Shown in pieces: positions 1 through 9,546 of a stretch of DNA of 64,000 nt. The notes under the pieces are model-generated. The model was not told the origin of the DNA. It was given only the letters and a program-made list of their open reading frames with translations, and made no database searches. The stretch is from Demetria terragena DSM 11295 (GTDB taxonomy: Bacteria > Actinomycetota > Actinomycetes > Actinomycetales > Dermatophilaceae), in assembly GCF_000376825.1 (NCBI RefSeq), contig NZ_AQXW01000002.1, positions 124,001-188,000 on the forward strand, in the 5' to 3' direction. Within the stretch, counting starts at the first letter, position 1; each line of letters starts with the position of its first letter. The position numbers and the translations under genes are program-made.

Positions 1-1034
1 AGGACGCCGTCAGTCTGTTGCCCGATCAGGTTCGCTCGGCATACGTCTGGGATTTCCGGCTCGATGCTGCGGGTGAGGTCAGTGCCTTTGAGGTCTATCG
101 CGCCCAGGTCAAGAGCGTGCAGCGGTATGACTACCAGCAGGTGCAGAGCGATGTGGACGCCGGCACCGCTCCGGAAGGTGTGGTGCTGCTGCAGGAGATC
201 GGTGAGAAGCGAATTGCCTTAGAGCGCAGTCGTGGTGGAGCCAACTTGCCCATGCCGGACCAGGAAGTGACCGTGGAGGACGGCCACTACCAAATGCAGT
301 TGAGGCCGCCGGTGCCCAGCGAGGACTGGAACGCGCAAATCTCCCTTATGACGGGAATGGCCGCGGCCGATCTGATGTTGCGGGCCAAAGTCGGCATCCT
401 GCGGACCATGCCAGCGCCCGACGAGAAGGCGCTGGCGACGTTCCGGCGTCAAGCACAAGCCCTTGGAGTCGAATGGCAGAAGGGGCAAACCTACGGCGAC
501 CTTCTTCGCTCGCTCGACCGGGACAACGGATCCCACCTGGCGCTGATCTATTCGGCGACAGCCCTGTTCCGGGGGGCGGGTTACACACCCTTTGACGGAG
601 AGGTGCCCAAGCACACCGAGCAAGCAGCGGTGGCAGCCCCGTATGCGCACGTCACCGCGCCCTTGCGGCGGCTCGTCGACCGATTCGGTTTGGTGATCTG
701 CGAGGCGGTCAGCAGCGGGACTGAGATTCCGGCGTGGGCGCGGGAGGCGCTTGCAGACCTGCCGGACATCATGAAGTCCAGCGACACCCTGGCCGGAGCG
801 GCCGAGCGCGGTTGTGTCGATGCGGTCGAGGCAGCATTGCTGAGCGACCAGGTGGGGAACACCTTTGACGCGGTCGTCGTAGATGAGCGCGGCGACGACG
901 ACGTTCTAGTCCAGCTCACCGAGATACCTGTCATCGCGGTCTGTCAGGGTGACGCTGAGCTTGGTTCGCAAGTCGGCGTCACGGTAGTGAGCGCAGACAT
1001 CAAGGCGCGCAAGGTCGAGTTCTCCCTCGCGTGA
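1..1034 (+). CDS. RNB-family (RNase II/R-like) exoribonuclease, 3' part
   Basis: The reading frame is open from the first bases (codons in frame from position 3), so the gene starts before the window; a TTG at 18 is internal. The visible 343 residues begin with the 'LLPDQVR' strand that follows the catalytic core in actinobacterial RNB proteins. They contain the conserved 'YAHVTAPLRRLVDR' segment (about residues 210-224), where the RNB domain closes over the RNA. The C-terminal 80 residues are probably a degenerate S1-like domain. The expected function is 3'-to-5' hydrolysis of single-stranded RNA in the cytoplasm. The catalytic aspartate cluster lies upstream and cannot be checked, so activity is inferred from the family. 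Confidence 0.85.
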   Translation, partial: DAVSLLPDQVRSAYVWDFRLDAAGEVSAFEVYRAQVKSVQRYDYQQVQSDVDAGTAPEGVVLLQEIGEKRIALERSRGGANLPMPDQEVTVEDGHYQMQLRPPVPSEDWNAQISLMTGMAAADLMLRAKVGILRTMPAPDEKALATFRRQAQALGVEWQKGQTYGDLLRSLDRDNGSHLALIYSATALFRGAGYTPFDGEVPKHTEQAAVAAPYAHVTAPLRRLVDRFGLVICEAVSSGTEIPAWAREALADLPDIMKSSDTLAGAAERGCVDAVEAALLSDQVGNTFDAVVVDERGDDDVLVQLTEIPVIAVCQGDAELGSQVGVTVVSADIKARKVEFSLA

Positions 1035-1070
1035 GCCGTAGGCAACTGTTCATCGCGATATCTCATCCAG

Positions 1071-1093
1071 GCAGCCTGCTCCTGCCAGGCTGC
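1071..1093. terminator. Inverted repeat between exoribonuclease and phosphodiesterase genes
   Basis: Arms GCAGCCTG (1071-1078) and CAGGCTGC (1086-1093) form a perfect 8-bp stem with a 7-nt loop. It lies 37 bases after the exoribonuclease stop and just before the ATG at 1099. It could end the upstream transcript or fold in the leader of the next gene. There is no U tract, so the role is uncertain. Confidence 0.4.
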
Positions 1094-1098
1094 GTGCC

Positions 1099-1953
1099 AT
1101 GACTTCGATCAGTCGACGTACTGCTGTTCTCGGTGCCACAGGCGCGCTGGCCGTACCGTTCGTGGGTATGTCCACCGCGCGCGCCGCCGACGCTTCCGCT
1201 CCGCAGCCACTGGAACGTGCCCACGCCCACAACGACTACGAGCACGACCGACCGCTGGGCGACGCGCTGGCGAACGGATTCACCTCGGTCGAGGCAGACG
1301 TCTGGCTGGTCGACGGCGAGCTCTACATCGGGCACGACGGCCCGGACCTGACGCGTACGCTCCGCTCGCTTTATCTTGAGCCGTTGCGCGCTCGCGTGCG
1401 CCGCGCTGGGCACTCGACTTATGACCACTGGGGTGGATCGCTACGGCTGCTGATCGATGTGAAGTCCGATGGCGACGAGGCGTACGGCGTCCTTCAGCAG
1501 CAGTTGTCGGCATACCCAGACCTCGTGACGGTCTGGCGCAAGGGGCGACGCAAGACCCGGCCGGTGACAGCGGTGTTGTCGGGCGAGCTCGCGAATCGCG
1601 TTGTTCCGCAACGGGATACGCGGTGGTTTGGGTTCGATGGCCGCATTGATGCCCTCCCGGCGGGAGCGAACGCGGAGCAGATTCCGTTGGTGAGTGAGAA
1701 CTGGTCGAAGTTCTTCACCTGGCGCGGGGTAGGTCCGATGCCGGGGGACCAGCGGCGGCTCCTTCACGACATCGTCAGCGGGCTGCACGCGGACGGCTAC
1801 CAAGTGAGGCTCTGGGCCACGCCCGATACGGACGAGGCGGCGCGAACTGCAGTGTGGCGTGAAGAGATCGCGGCAGGCGTCGACGTCCTCAATACCGACC
1901 ACCTCACCGCGCTCCGGTCCTTCCTGCTCACCGAGGACCCAGACGAGCAGTAG
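1099..1953 (+). CDS. Secreted PI-PLC/GDPD-superfamily phosphodiesterase
   Basis: A 284-residue protein with an N-terminal export signal: 'SRRTAVLGATGALAVPFVG' has a twin-arginine start and a hydrophobic core, and a likely cleavage after 'TARA' (about residue 29). The mature part has the TIM-barrel signatures of the glycerophosphodiester phosphodiesterase/PI-PLC superfamily: 'AHNDYEH' near residue 43, 'EADVWLVDGELYIGHD' near 65-80 and 'LLIDVKSDG' near 118. It probably hydrolyses phosphodiester head groups outside the membrane. The 'AHNDY' variant is typical of an uncharacterised subgroup, so the substrate is unknown. The gene stands alone between the exoribonuclease and a repeat array. Confidence 0.75.
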   Translation: MTSISRRTAVLGATGALAVPFVGMSTARAADASAPQPLERAHAHNDYEHDRPLGDALANGFTSVEADVWLVDGELYIGHDGPDLTRTLRSLYLEPLRARVRRAGHSTYDHWGGSLRLLIDVKSDGDEAYGVLQQQLSAYPDLVTVWRKGRRKTRPVTAVLSGELANRVVPQRDTRWFGFDGRIDALPAGANAEQIPLVSENWSKFFTWRGVGPMPGDQRRLLHDIVSGLHADGYQVRLWATPDTDEAARTAVWREEIAAGVDVLNTDHLTALRSFLLTEDPDEQ

Positions 1954-1974
1954 GCCTCCGGTCGATCAGCCCGC

Positions 1975-2142
1975 ACGCCGGTCGGGCCCACCTCCACGCC
2001 GGTCGAGCCCACCTCCACGCCGGTCGAGCCTCACCCCCACGCCGGTCGAGCCTCCTCCCGCCGGTCGAGCCTCCTCCCGCCGGTCGAGCCTCACCCCCAC
2101 GCCGGTCGGGCCACCCCCACGCCGGTCGAGCTTGTCGAGACC
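1975..2142. repeat. Tandem array of eight ~20-bp units ending in a REP-like motif
   Basis: Eight head-to-tail units share the core CGCCGGTCGAGCC and then a C-rich spacer. Their starts are at 1975, 1996, 2017, 2039, 2060, 2079, 2099 and 2119, giving periods of 19 to 22 bp. Two units carry GGTCGGG instead of GGTCGAG. The last unit runs into GGTCGAGCTTGTCGAGACC (2124-2142), which contains TCGAG twice and resembles dispersed REP elements of high-GC actinobacteria. The array lies between the phosphodiesterase stop and the DUF222/HNH gene. Short open frames across it are repeat artefacts. Confidence 0.85.
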
Positions 2143-2226
2143 CTTGTCGGTGCTCGAACGTATGATCGATTCAACAAGATCAGAGTCGAGTCGTTCGAAG
2201 GCAGAATCCGGGGAGGTGTTGGGCAC

Positions 2227-3864
2227 ATGGCAAACGACGCGAGCACGGCGACGCCGCCGACGTTGTCGCTGCAGGGTGTTCCCGACCACGTCGCACGAGA
2301 GTTGATGCGAGCGGTCAAGCTGTTGGGGACCATCGATGCAGACCCGGAGACCGACTTGGAGTCCGCAGGCGACTTGATCTCTGCGGCGCAGGCAGTGTCG
2401 GGATGGGCGGAGTCGATGGAGATCGAGGGCACCCGTCGTCTCGTCCACGCGATCGAGCAGGATCCGGTGATCGACCTGGGGGAGCGCGAGCCTCGGTCGA
2501 GTGCGCGCACCCGGCGCGCCGAGGCGCGGCGCGCGGCCGCGCTAGAGGTGCAAGTGCTCACCGGCCGCTCGCTTTCGCAGTGCCGGGACCGGGTGGCGCT
2601 CGCGGCGGCGACACCTGCTCGTGGGGGCTACCTGCGCGAGCGACTGGCCTCAGGCACGACTTGCGCCTATCGGGTGATCACCGTGGTGAAGGAGACCCGT
2701 CACCTGGATCCGCTGACGGCAGACCGGATCGCTCGTGCGGCGCTGCGTCCACTCGGTAAGGCTGCAACCGATCCGATAGACCCGGAGAGTCTGCACGGCG
2801 AGATTGCCGCAGCAGCGGAGGCTGGATTTCCGTTGTCTCAGGGCACCTTTCGCCGCCGCCTCCGTGCAGAGTTGACCCGAGTCGAGTCGACTCGTGGGTT
2901 GGGTGACCGGTTGGCCACTGAGGCTGTGGCCGGGCGTGAGATGCGGACCGAGCTCGGAAACTTCGGGATGGCCATCACGTGGATCTCCGCTGAGCGTGAT
3001 CGGGCGTTCGCTGCGACCAGTCGAATCGATCGACTGGCACGGGCCGCGCGCTCCGGTGGCGACGAGCGGACTCTGGACCAGTTGCGCTCGGATATCGCGA
3101 CCGATTTGCTCATCCACGGTCAGGTACCCGGCGACGCGCTTCTGGGGTCGGCACCGTCGGCGCGACTGAACGTGTACGTCCCGATCGAGGCGATCCTCCC
3201 GCTTGCCGACGGCGCCGGTTCCGGCGAGAGCCTTGGCGAGGTGCCCGGACTGGGGTTCCTGACACCGGAACAAGTGCGACGCGTCGCCCTGGCGTCTGGG
3301 TCAACCTGGCGGCGTCTGGTGACTGACGCGGTGACCGGCGCGGTGGTCGATGCGGAGCGCACCTACCGCCCCAGTCAGGCGATGCGCGAGTTGCTCGTCG
3401 CGCGGGACGGCACCTGCCGCGCACCTGGATGCGAGCTGCCCGCGCGTGAGTCAGATCTAGATCACACCATCTCGTGGGTCCCCGGCACAGTTGAACCTCG
3501 GGACGGCGCCACGCACCGTGACAACCTCAAGGCGCTTCACCGGGGACATCATCACGCTAAGACCCGCCGATGGTGGACCTGTTTACAAGATCCCGGCGGT
3601 GCCGTGCACTGGCGAACTCTCACCGGCCGTCGGCTCACTGACCATCCACCCGATCACCGATCGGACCTCGGGGCTGCGCGACGACCAGCACCTTCAGGTA
3701 CCGACCAACTCATCGCGACCTGGCGCGACGAGGCGCGTGACCCGCTTCCCATCAGCCGCGAGATGGCTGCCCTTCACCGAGCACTCACCAACCCGGACCC
3801 CGCTACGCTCGACCGTCGTCAGCGGAGCGAAATCCGCCCCGGCGCTGATCTGCCGCCCTTCTGA
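2227..3864 (+). CDS. DUF222 and HNH endonuclease domain protein (13E12 family)
   Basis: A 545-residue protein; ATG at 2227 follows a GGGGAGG ribosome site. Residues 1 to about 340 form the helical, charged DUF222 region. Residues about 385-450 hold an HNH nuclease fold: 'RDGTCRAPGCELPA' supplies the two-cysteine knuckle, 'DLDHTISWV' the catalytic His region, and 'DNLKALHRGHHHAKT' the closing Asn and His residues. Family members occur in many copies per genome in actinobacteria (the M. tuberculosis 13E12 repeat family). Their role is not established; nuclease activity or mobility is inferred. The C-terminal tail after about 470 is low in conserved features. The repeat array immediately upstream may be linked to the gene's spread. 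Confidence 0.88.
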   Translation: MANDASTATPPTLSLQGVPDHVARELMRAVKLLGTIDADPETDLESAGDLISAAQAVSGWAESMEIEGTRRLVHAIEQDPVIDLGEREPRSSARTRRAEARRAAALEVQVLTGRSLSQCRDRVALAAATPARGGYLRERLASGTTCAYRVITVVKETRHLDPLTADRIARAALRPLGKAATDPIDPESLHGEIAAAAEAGFPLSQGTFRRRLRAELTRVESTRGLGDRLATEAVAGREMRTELGNFGMAITWISAERDRAFAATSRIDRLARAARSGGDERTLDQLRSDIATDLLIHGQVPGDALLGSAPSARLNVYVPIEAILPLADGAGSGESLGEVPGLGFLTPEQVRRVALASGSTWRRLVTDAVTGAVVDAERTYRPSQAMRELLVARDGTCRAPGCELPARESDLDHTISWVPGTVEPRDGATHRDNLKALHRGHHHAKTRRWWTCLQDPGGAVHWRTLTGRRLTDHPPDHRSDLGAARRPAPSGTDQLIATWRDEARDPLPISREMAALHRALTNPDPATLDRRQRSEIRPGADLPPF

Positions 3865-3876
3865 GACCTGCGACCG

Positions 3877-4986
3877 TCACCCAGTCCAGACCCCGTCATC
3901 CCAGGCCTGCTTGAGGACGCGCTCGTAGGGCTCCAGATCTAGGCCGTGCTCGCGCAACCAGTCGTCGCATTCGTACGTCTCGCAGTAGCGCTCGGCGTGG
4001 TCGCACACCAACGTCACAATGCTCCCCGCGCGCCCAGCGGCTCGCATCTCGCACGCGAGCAGAAGTGCGCCATACAGGTTCGTCCCGGTAGAGGCACCGG
4101 CCTGGATTCCGGTGCGGCGCTTGAGGAATCGCATGGCGGCGATCGAGGCTGCATCAGGAACGCCGAGCATCCGGTCGACGATCGCGGGGTTGAACGAGGG
4201 CTCGACGCGCGGACGACCGATGCCCTCGATGCGTGAGCCGCGGCCGCCGGTCCCTTGTCCGGCAAAGGACCGTAGGAAGGCCGATCCCTCCGGATCGACG
4301 ACGGCCAGCCTGGAGTCGATTCCGCGATAGCGGGCGAACCGCCCGATGGTTGCGCTGGTGCCACCGGTGCCCGCACCGACCACCACCCACTCTGGGATCG
4401 GGTGTCGCTCCAGGCTCATCTGCTCGAAGATCGACTCGGCGATGTTGTTGTTGCCCCGCCAGTCGGTCGCGCGCTCGGCGTAGGTGAACTGGTCCATGTA
4501 GTGCCCGTGATGATCCTCGGCGAGTTGCCGGGCGACGTCGTAGACAGCGGCGGGGTCATCGACCAGGTGACACACTCCGCCTTCGGACTCGATCAGCGAG
4601 ATCTTCTCGGGGCTAGTGGTTTTCGACATGACAGCGATGAACGGCAACCCCAGTAATCGGGCCATGTGCGCCTCGCTGATCGCCGTTGAGCCCGACGACG
4701 CCTCGGTGACGGTGGTGCCTGGGCCGATCCACCCGTTGCAGATGGCGTAGAGAAACAGCGACCGCGCGAGCCGGTGTTTGAGGCTCCCGGTCGGGTGGGT
4801 CGACTCGTCCTTGAGGTAGAGGTCGACCGCCCAGCCGCGGGGCAGCGGGACAGCGCGCAGGTGCGTGTCGGCCGTACGGTTTGCGTCGGCCATCAGGCGT
4901 CGCACAGCCTCCTGGGTCCAGGCGCGATCGATGGGTGAGGCGGTGGGGACATCAGTCACAGGCTGCACCCGACTAGCATGGTCCAC
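3877..4986 (-). CDS. cds1: PLP-dependent cysteine desulfhydrase, Cds1-like
   Basis: A cysteine-synthase-fold protein of 369 residues if the GTG at 4986 is used. The '[13 protein letters not shown]' motif near residue 61 carries the PLP lysine, '[12 protein letters not shown]' binds the substrate carboxylate, and '[13 protein letters not shown]' is the phosphate-binding loop. The overall pattern matches the mycobacterial Cds1 group, which releases sulfide, ammonia and pyruvate from cysteine; a synthase or other beta-elimination role is possible. The 4986 start lies only 2 bases from the first base of the RNase P RNA P1 helix on the other strand. The in-frame GTG at 4959 (360 residues) is an alternative. 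Neither has a strong Shine-Dalgarno sequence. Confidence 0.82.
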   Translation of the reverse strand: MDHASRVQPVTDVPTASPIDRAWTQEAVRRLMADANRTADTHLRAVPLPRGWAVDLYLKDESTHPTGSLKHRLARSLFLYAICNGWIGPGTTVTEASSGSTAISEAHMARLLGLPFIAVMSKTTSPEKISLIESEGGVCHLVDDPAAVYDVARQLAEDHHGHYMDQFTYAERATDWRGNNNIAESIFEQMSLERHPIPEWVVVGAGTGGTSATIGRFARYRGIDSRLAVVDPEGSAFLRSFAGQGTGGRGSRIEGIGRPRVEPSFNPAIVDRMLGVPDAASIAAMRFLKRRTGIQAGASTGTNLYGALLLACEMRAAGRAGSIVTLVCDHAERYCETYECDDWLREHGLDLEPYERVLKQAWDDGVWTG

Positions 4987-4988
4987 TG

Positions 4989-5365
4989 GTGGATGAGTCG
5001 GTCAGGCGGCCGCGGCGCGAGAGCGTCGAGGAACGTCCGGGCTCCTCAGAGCAGGGTGATGGCTAACGGCCACCCGGAGTGATCCGCGGGACAGTGCCAC
5101 AGAAAGGAAACCGCCTTCGATTTCGGTCGGAGGTAAGGGTGAAACGGTGGTGTAAGAGACCACCAGCGCGCCAGGCGACTGGAGCGGCTAGGCAAACCCC
5201 ACCCGGAGCAAGGTCAGACAGCATGTGCTTGAGGGCTGCTCGCCCGAGCATGCGGGTAGACCGCTAGAGGCGGCCGGCAACGGTCGTGCGAGATGGATGG
5301 TCGCCGCTTCGGCGCCGGTAACGGCACCGGAGAACAGAACCCGGCGTATCGACCGACTCATCCAC
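4989..5365 (+). ncRNA. rnpB: RNase P RNA, bacterial type A
   Basis: The segment has the conserved landmarks of RNase P RNA in order: GAGGAACGTCCGGGCTCC (5030-5047), the AGGGTGATGGCTAACGGCC block, GACAGTGCCACAGAAA (5090-5105), and the 3' core ACAGAACCCGGCGTATCGAC. Its ends pair perfectly over 15 bases: GTGGATGAGTCGGTC (4989-5003) with GACCGACTCATCCAC (5351-5365), the P1 helix. The length of about 377 nt fits actinobacterial type A RNAs. It is the catalytic subunit that matures tRNA 5' ends with the RnpA protein. It fills the otherwise gene-free 4987-5385 interval. The promoter must lie inside or overlap the start of the divergent desulfhydrase gene. Confidence 0.96.
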
Positions 5366-5385
5366 ACCCATCGGCCTCGAGCCAG

Positions 5386-5877
5386 CTAGTCGGACTCGTA
5401 GGGATATCCGCGATCCACGAACGCCGCACGCACCGCATCCTTGGGCGCTTCCACACGATGGTCGAACAGGACCCGACCGCTGTCGCCGTCGATGGTGACT
5501 TTCTTGCCGTCTCGGTGAATGCCGACGATCTGGTCGCGCCGCAGGGTACGGCGGTCTTGGTCGTGGACAATCACGACGGTGTCGTGAGAGACAATCAGGT
5601 GGCGCTCATCAGCGACGGCTAGGACGGCAACCACCAGCCCAAGGATCAGCCCCATCACTGGTCGAGCGATCCAGGCCCACGTCTGGTCGAAGGATCCGAC
5701 CCACTCCAGGACGCCCTTGAACGGCACCACGGGAATCGACGCGAGCCAGTCGGAGAGCAGTGGTGCGACCAGGAGGACCAGCAACCCGCCGCCCCCAAAA
5801 ATGACGTAAGTCCACGCGCGGTCGGCCTTGCTCTGCCCGAGGTCAATGCCATCGGCGGGGACCTGGGGCGTCGTCAT
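5386..5877 (-). CDS. Conserved membrane protein with PH-like C-terminal domain
   Basis: A 163-residue protein with two hydrophobic segments (about residues 24-48 and 68-92) separated by a short amphipathic loop. A soluble beta-rich tail follows, with alternating strands such as 'HLIVSHDTVVIVHD' and 'KKVTIDGDSGRVLFDH'. The tail resembles the small bacterial PH-like domains of the YqeB type. No catalytic motif is visible. The gene converges on rnpB with about 20 bases between them. Function unknown; a membrane scaffold or signalling role would be guesswork. Confidence 0.6.
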   Translation of the reverse strand: MTTPQVPADGIDLGQSKADRAWTYVIFGGGGLLVLLVAPLLSDWLASIPVVPFKGVLEWVGSFDQTWAWIARPVMGLILGLVVAVLAVADERHLIVSHDTVVIVHDQDRRTLRRDQIVGIHRDGKKVTIDGDSGRVLFDHRVEAPKDAVRAAFVDRGYPYESD

Positions 5878-6032
5878 GGCGAAAGCCTAGGGCGGCGCCA
5901 GCGCTCGCCACAGCATCCCAAAGTCGATGATTGCGGTCCGAAGGTCGATCGGCGCATTCGACCCACAGCACGGCTACTTATTGGTAACTTTCGGTAACGG
6001 AAGGTCGGATGACGACCTCGCGAAAGGTGATC

Positions 6033-7346
6033 ATGATGGTGAAAAAGACGGCGCGCTGGGGTACCTCACTCATGGGCGTGGCCCTGGTCTCGGCGCTGAT
6101 CAGTGCTCCACCGGCGAGTGCCGCAGACGACTTCTTCACCTACGACGGCGCCAAGCCCTTGGCCGACTATGAACCCGGCGCGGTGTTGAAGACCCGCACG
6201 ATCTCGTACCGGATCGCCGGCATCCCAACACCGCTGAAGGCAGTGCAGTTGCTTTATCGCACGACCAACGCACGGGGTGAAGCCGTGGCCAACACCACGT
6301 CTGTCGTGCGGTCGGCTGTGGGTGATGGCACTAGGGCGGTTTCGTACGGATCGGTCTATGACTCCCTGGACGTCGACCACAGCCCGTCGCGTGCCATTGC
6401 TGGCAACGTCAGCATCGGTGGGGCGATCGCGAACTTCGAGACGACGATGATTGCGCCGATGCTGCTAAAGGGCTACACGGTGCTGATACCAGACACCGAG
6501 GGCCCGACGGCAAACTTCGCCGCCGGTCCCGAATACGGCCAGACCACGCTGGATTCGATCCGTGCAGCGTCTGTAGCGACGAAAGACACCGGCCTGAACC
6601 AGTCCACCAAGGTGGCGCTCGCGGGCTACTCCGGGGGCGCGATCGCCAGCAATTGGGCCGCTCAGTTGGCCCCGACCTACGCACCAGAGGTCAACAAGCG
6701 TCTGGTCGGTGTCGCCTCAGGTGGCGTACTGGTCAACCCCGCGCGCAATCTTGAGTATGTCGGCGGCAGCCTCGTATGGGCTGGTGTCGCGCCGATGGCC
6801 ATTATCGGCGTCGCCCGGGCCTACGACATTGACTTTGGGCCGTACCTCAATGACTACGGCCGCAAGGTCTTTGCGAAGTTGGACAAAGCGAGCATCGTCA
6901 ACGCCCTAGGTCAGTACCCCGGCCTGAAATGGAAGGACATGGTCAAGCCGCAGTATGCCGACCCGCGCTCGGTGCCGCCCTTTGTCGAGGCGGTGAACAA
7001 GGTCAACATGGGCCAGGCGGGCTCACCCACCATCCCGACCTTTATGGGCCAGGGTGCTGGAGGCTTCTTCGAAGGCACCAGTGGAACGAAACCCGGCATT
7101 GGCGCCGGCGACGCGGTGATGGTGGCCGGAGACGTCCGCAGCCTGGCGCGTAAATACTGCACGGAAGGAACCCCAGCGGTGAAGTACGACGAATACACCC
7201 TGCTGAGTCACGTCGCGGGCGCGGTTCCCTGGTATGCCACTGCGCTGCCGTGGATCAGCGACCGGTTTGCGGGCAAGAAGGCGCCGTCGGACTGCGGGCG
7301 GATCCGAGCGGGTAACTCTCTGGCGCCGTTGACGCCGATGTCCTAA
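6033..7346 (+). CDS. Secreted lipase of the LIP family
   Basis: A signal peptide (about 27 residues, 'KKTAR...APPASA') precedes a 410-residue alpha/beta hydrolase of the secretory lipase (LIP) family. The nucleophile elbow 'AGYSGGA' puts the catalytic Ser near residue 200. The segment 'LIPDTEGPTANFAAGPEYG' before it is the family's cap entrance, and the late 'LLSHVAGAVPW' probably supplies the catalytic His. I chose the ATG at 6033 (or 6036) because GAAAGGTGA at 6021-6029 is well spaced; an upstream ATG at 6009 would place this site inside the gene and spoil the signal peptide. It probably hydrolyses triacylglycerols or other esters outside the cell. Stand-alone gene. Confidence 0.82.
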   Translation: MMVKKTARWGTSLMGVALVSALISAPPASAADDFFTYDGAKPLADYEPGAVLKTRTISYRIAGIPTPLKAVQLLYRTTNARGEAVANTTSVVRSAVGDGTRAVSYGSVYDSLDVDHSPSRAIAGNVSIGGAIANFETTMIAPMLLKGYTVLIPDTEGPTANFAAGPEYGQTTLDSIRAASVATKDTGLNQSTKVALAGYSGGAIASNWAAQLAPTYAPEVNKRLVGVASGGVLVNPARNLEYVGGSLVWAGVAPMAIIGVARAYDIDFGPYLNDYGRKVFAKLDKASIVNALGQYPGLKWKDMVKPQYADPRSVPPFVEAVNKVNMGQAGSPTIPTFMGQGAGGFFEGTSGTKPGIGAGDAVMVAGDVRSLARKYCTEGTPAVKYDEYTLLSHVAGAVPWYATALPWISDRFAGKKAPSDCGRIRAGNSLAPLTPMS

Positions 7347-7355
7347 TCCTGAGCG

Positions 7356-8867
<1,512 letters not shown>

Positions 8868-8869
8868 TC

Positions 8870-9520
8870 ATGAGGTTCACCCATCGCGGACATTCCTGCC
8901 TAGTGCTCGAGACCGGCGACACTCGAGTCCTGGTCGACCCTGGCGCATTTTCGCAGTTGGAGGATCTCGGGGAACTCGACGCCGTGCTGGTCACCCACCA
9001 GCATCCCGATCACGTCAGCATCGACTGGGTGTGCGCGCTGGTCGCGGAGTCGGGTGTGTCGTTGTACGTCGATCCTGGCACCGCGACGCAGCTGGCCGAG
9101 CGAAATGTGGCGGCGACCGTGACTCGCGCGGGGGAGACCTTCCAGGTCGGGGGCCTGACCATTACACCAGTGGGGAAGGACCACGCCCACATCCATCCGT
9201 ACGTTCCTGGCGTACCCAACGTTGGCCTGCTCTTTCAGGCCGATGGCACTCGCCTGTTTCACCCCGGCGACGCCTTGGACGGCGAACCTGGTGAGGTCGA
9301 CTACCTGGCGGTGCCGATCAATGCGCCGTGGGCGGCGATTCGCGAAACCCTTGAGTTCGTCAGGCGGATCGCGCCGACGCGGAGCATCATCCCGATCCAC
9401 GACGCGCTGCTCTCGACCACTGGACGACAGATGTATCTCACCCACCTCGGTGGATTCGGTCGCGAGGGTGGCATCCCGGTGCTCGATGGCGCGGACGGCG
9501 ACCCTCACGAGTTGGACTAG
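8870..9520 (+). CDS. MBL-fold metal-dependent hydrolase
   Basis: A 216-residue metallo-beta-lactamase-fold protein. The metal motif 'THQHPDH' (near residue 43-49) is followed by a short second half with 'HPGDAL' and 'IPIHDALL' giving the remaining metal ligands. It resembles the small UPF0173-like cytosolic hydrolases, whose substrates are unknown. I chose ATG 8870 because an upstream GTG (8861) adds only three residues. TAGCGT at 8857-8862 sits 7 bases before the ATG, which fits a leaderless mRNA. Divergent from guaB1. Confidence 0.78.
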   Translation: MRFTHRGHSCLVLETGDTRVLVDPGAFSQLEDLGELDAVLVTHQHPDHVSIDWVCALVAESGVSLYVDPGTATQLAERNVAATVTRAGETFQVGGLTITPVGKDHAHIHPYVPGVPNVGLLFQADGTRLFHPGDALDGEPGEVDYLAVPINAPWAAIRETLEFVRRIAPTRSIIPIHDALLSTTGRQMYLTHLGGFGREGGIPVLDGADGDPHELD

Positions 9521-9546
9521 TCCGGCCCCTCGTTAGCCTGGCCCGT
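9512..9546 (+). promoter_or_regulatory. Promoter of the FemAB-like gene (leaderless)
   Basis: TTGGAC (9512-9517), a 16-bp spacer and TAGCCT (9534-9539) fit a housekeeping sigma promoter. The expected start point falls at the ATG at 9547, and there is no Shine-Dalgarno sequence, so the transcript is probably leaderless. Confidence 0.55.

Noticed and set aside
1975-2142. CRISPR array.
   Set aside because: The units follow each other with no unique spacers and there are no cas genes; it is a simple tandem repeat.
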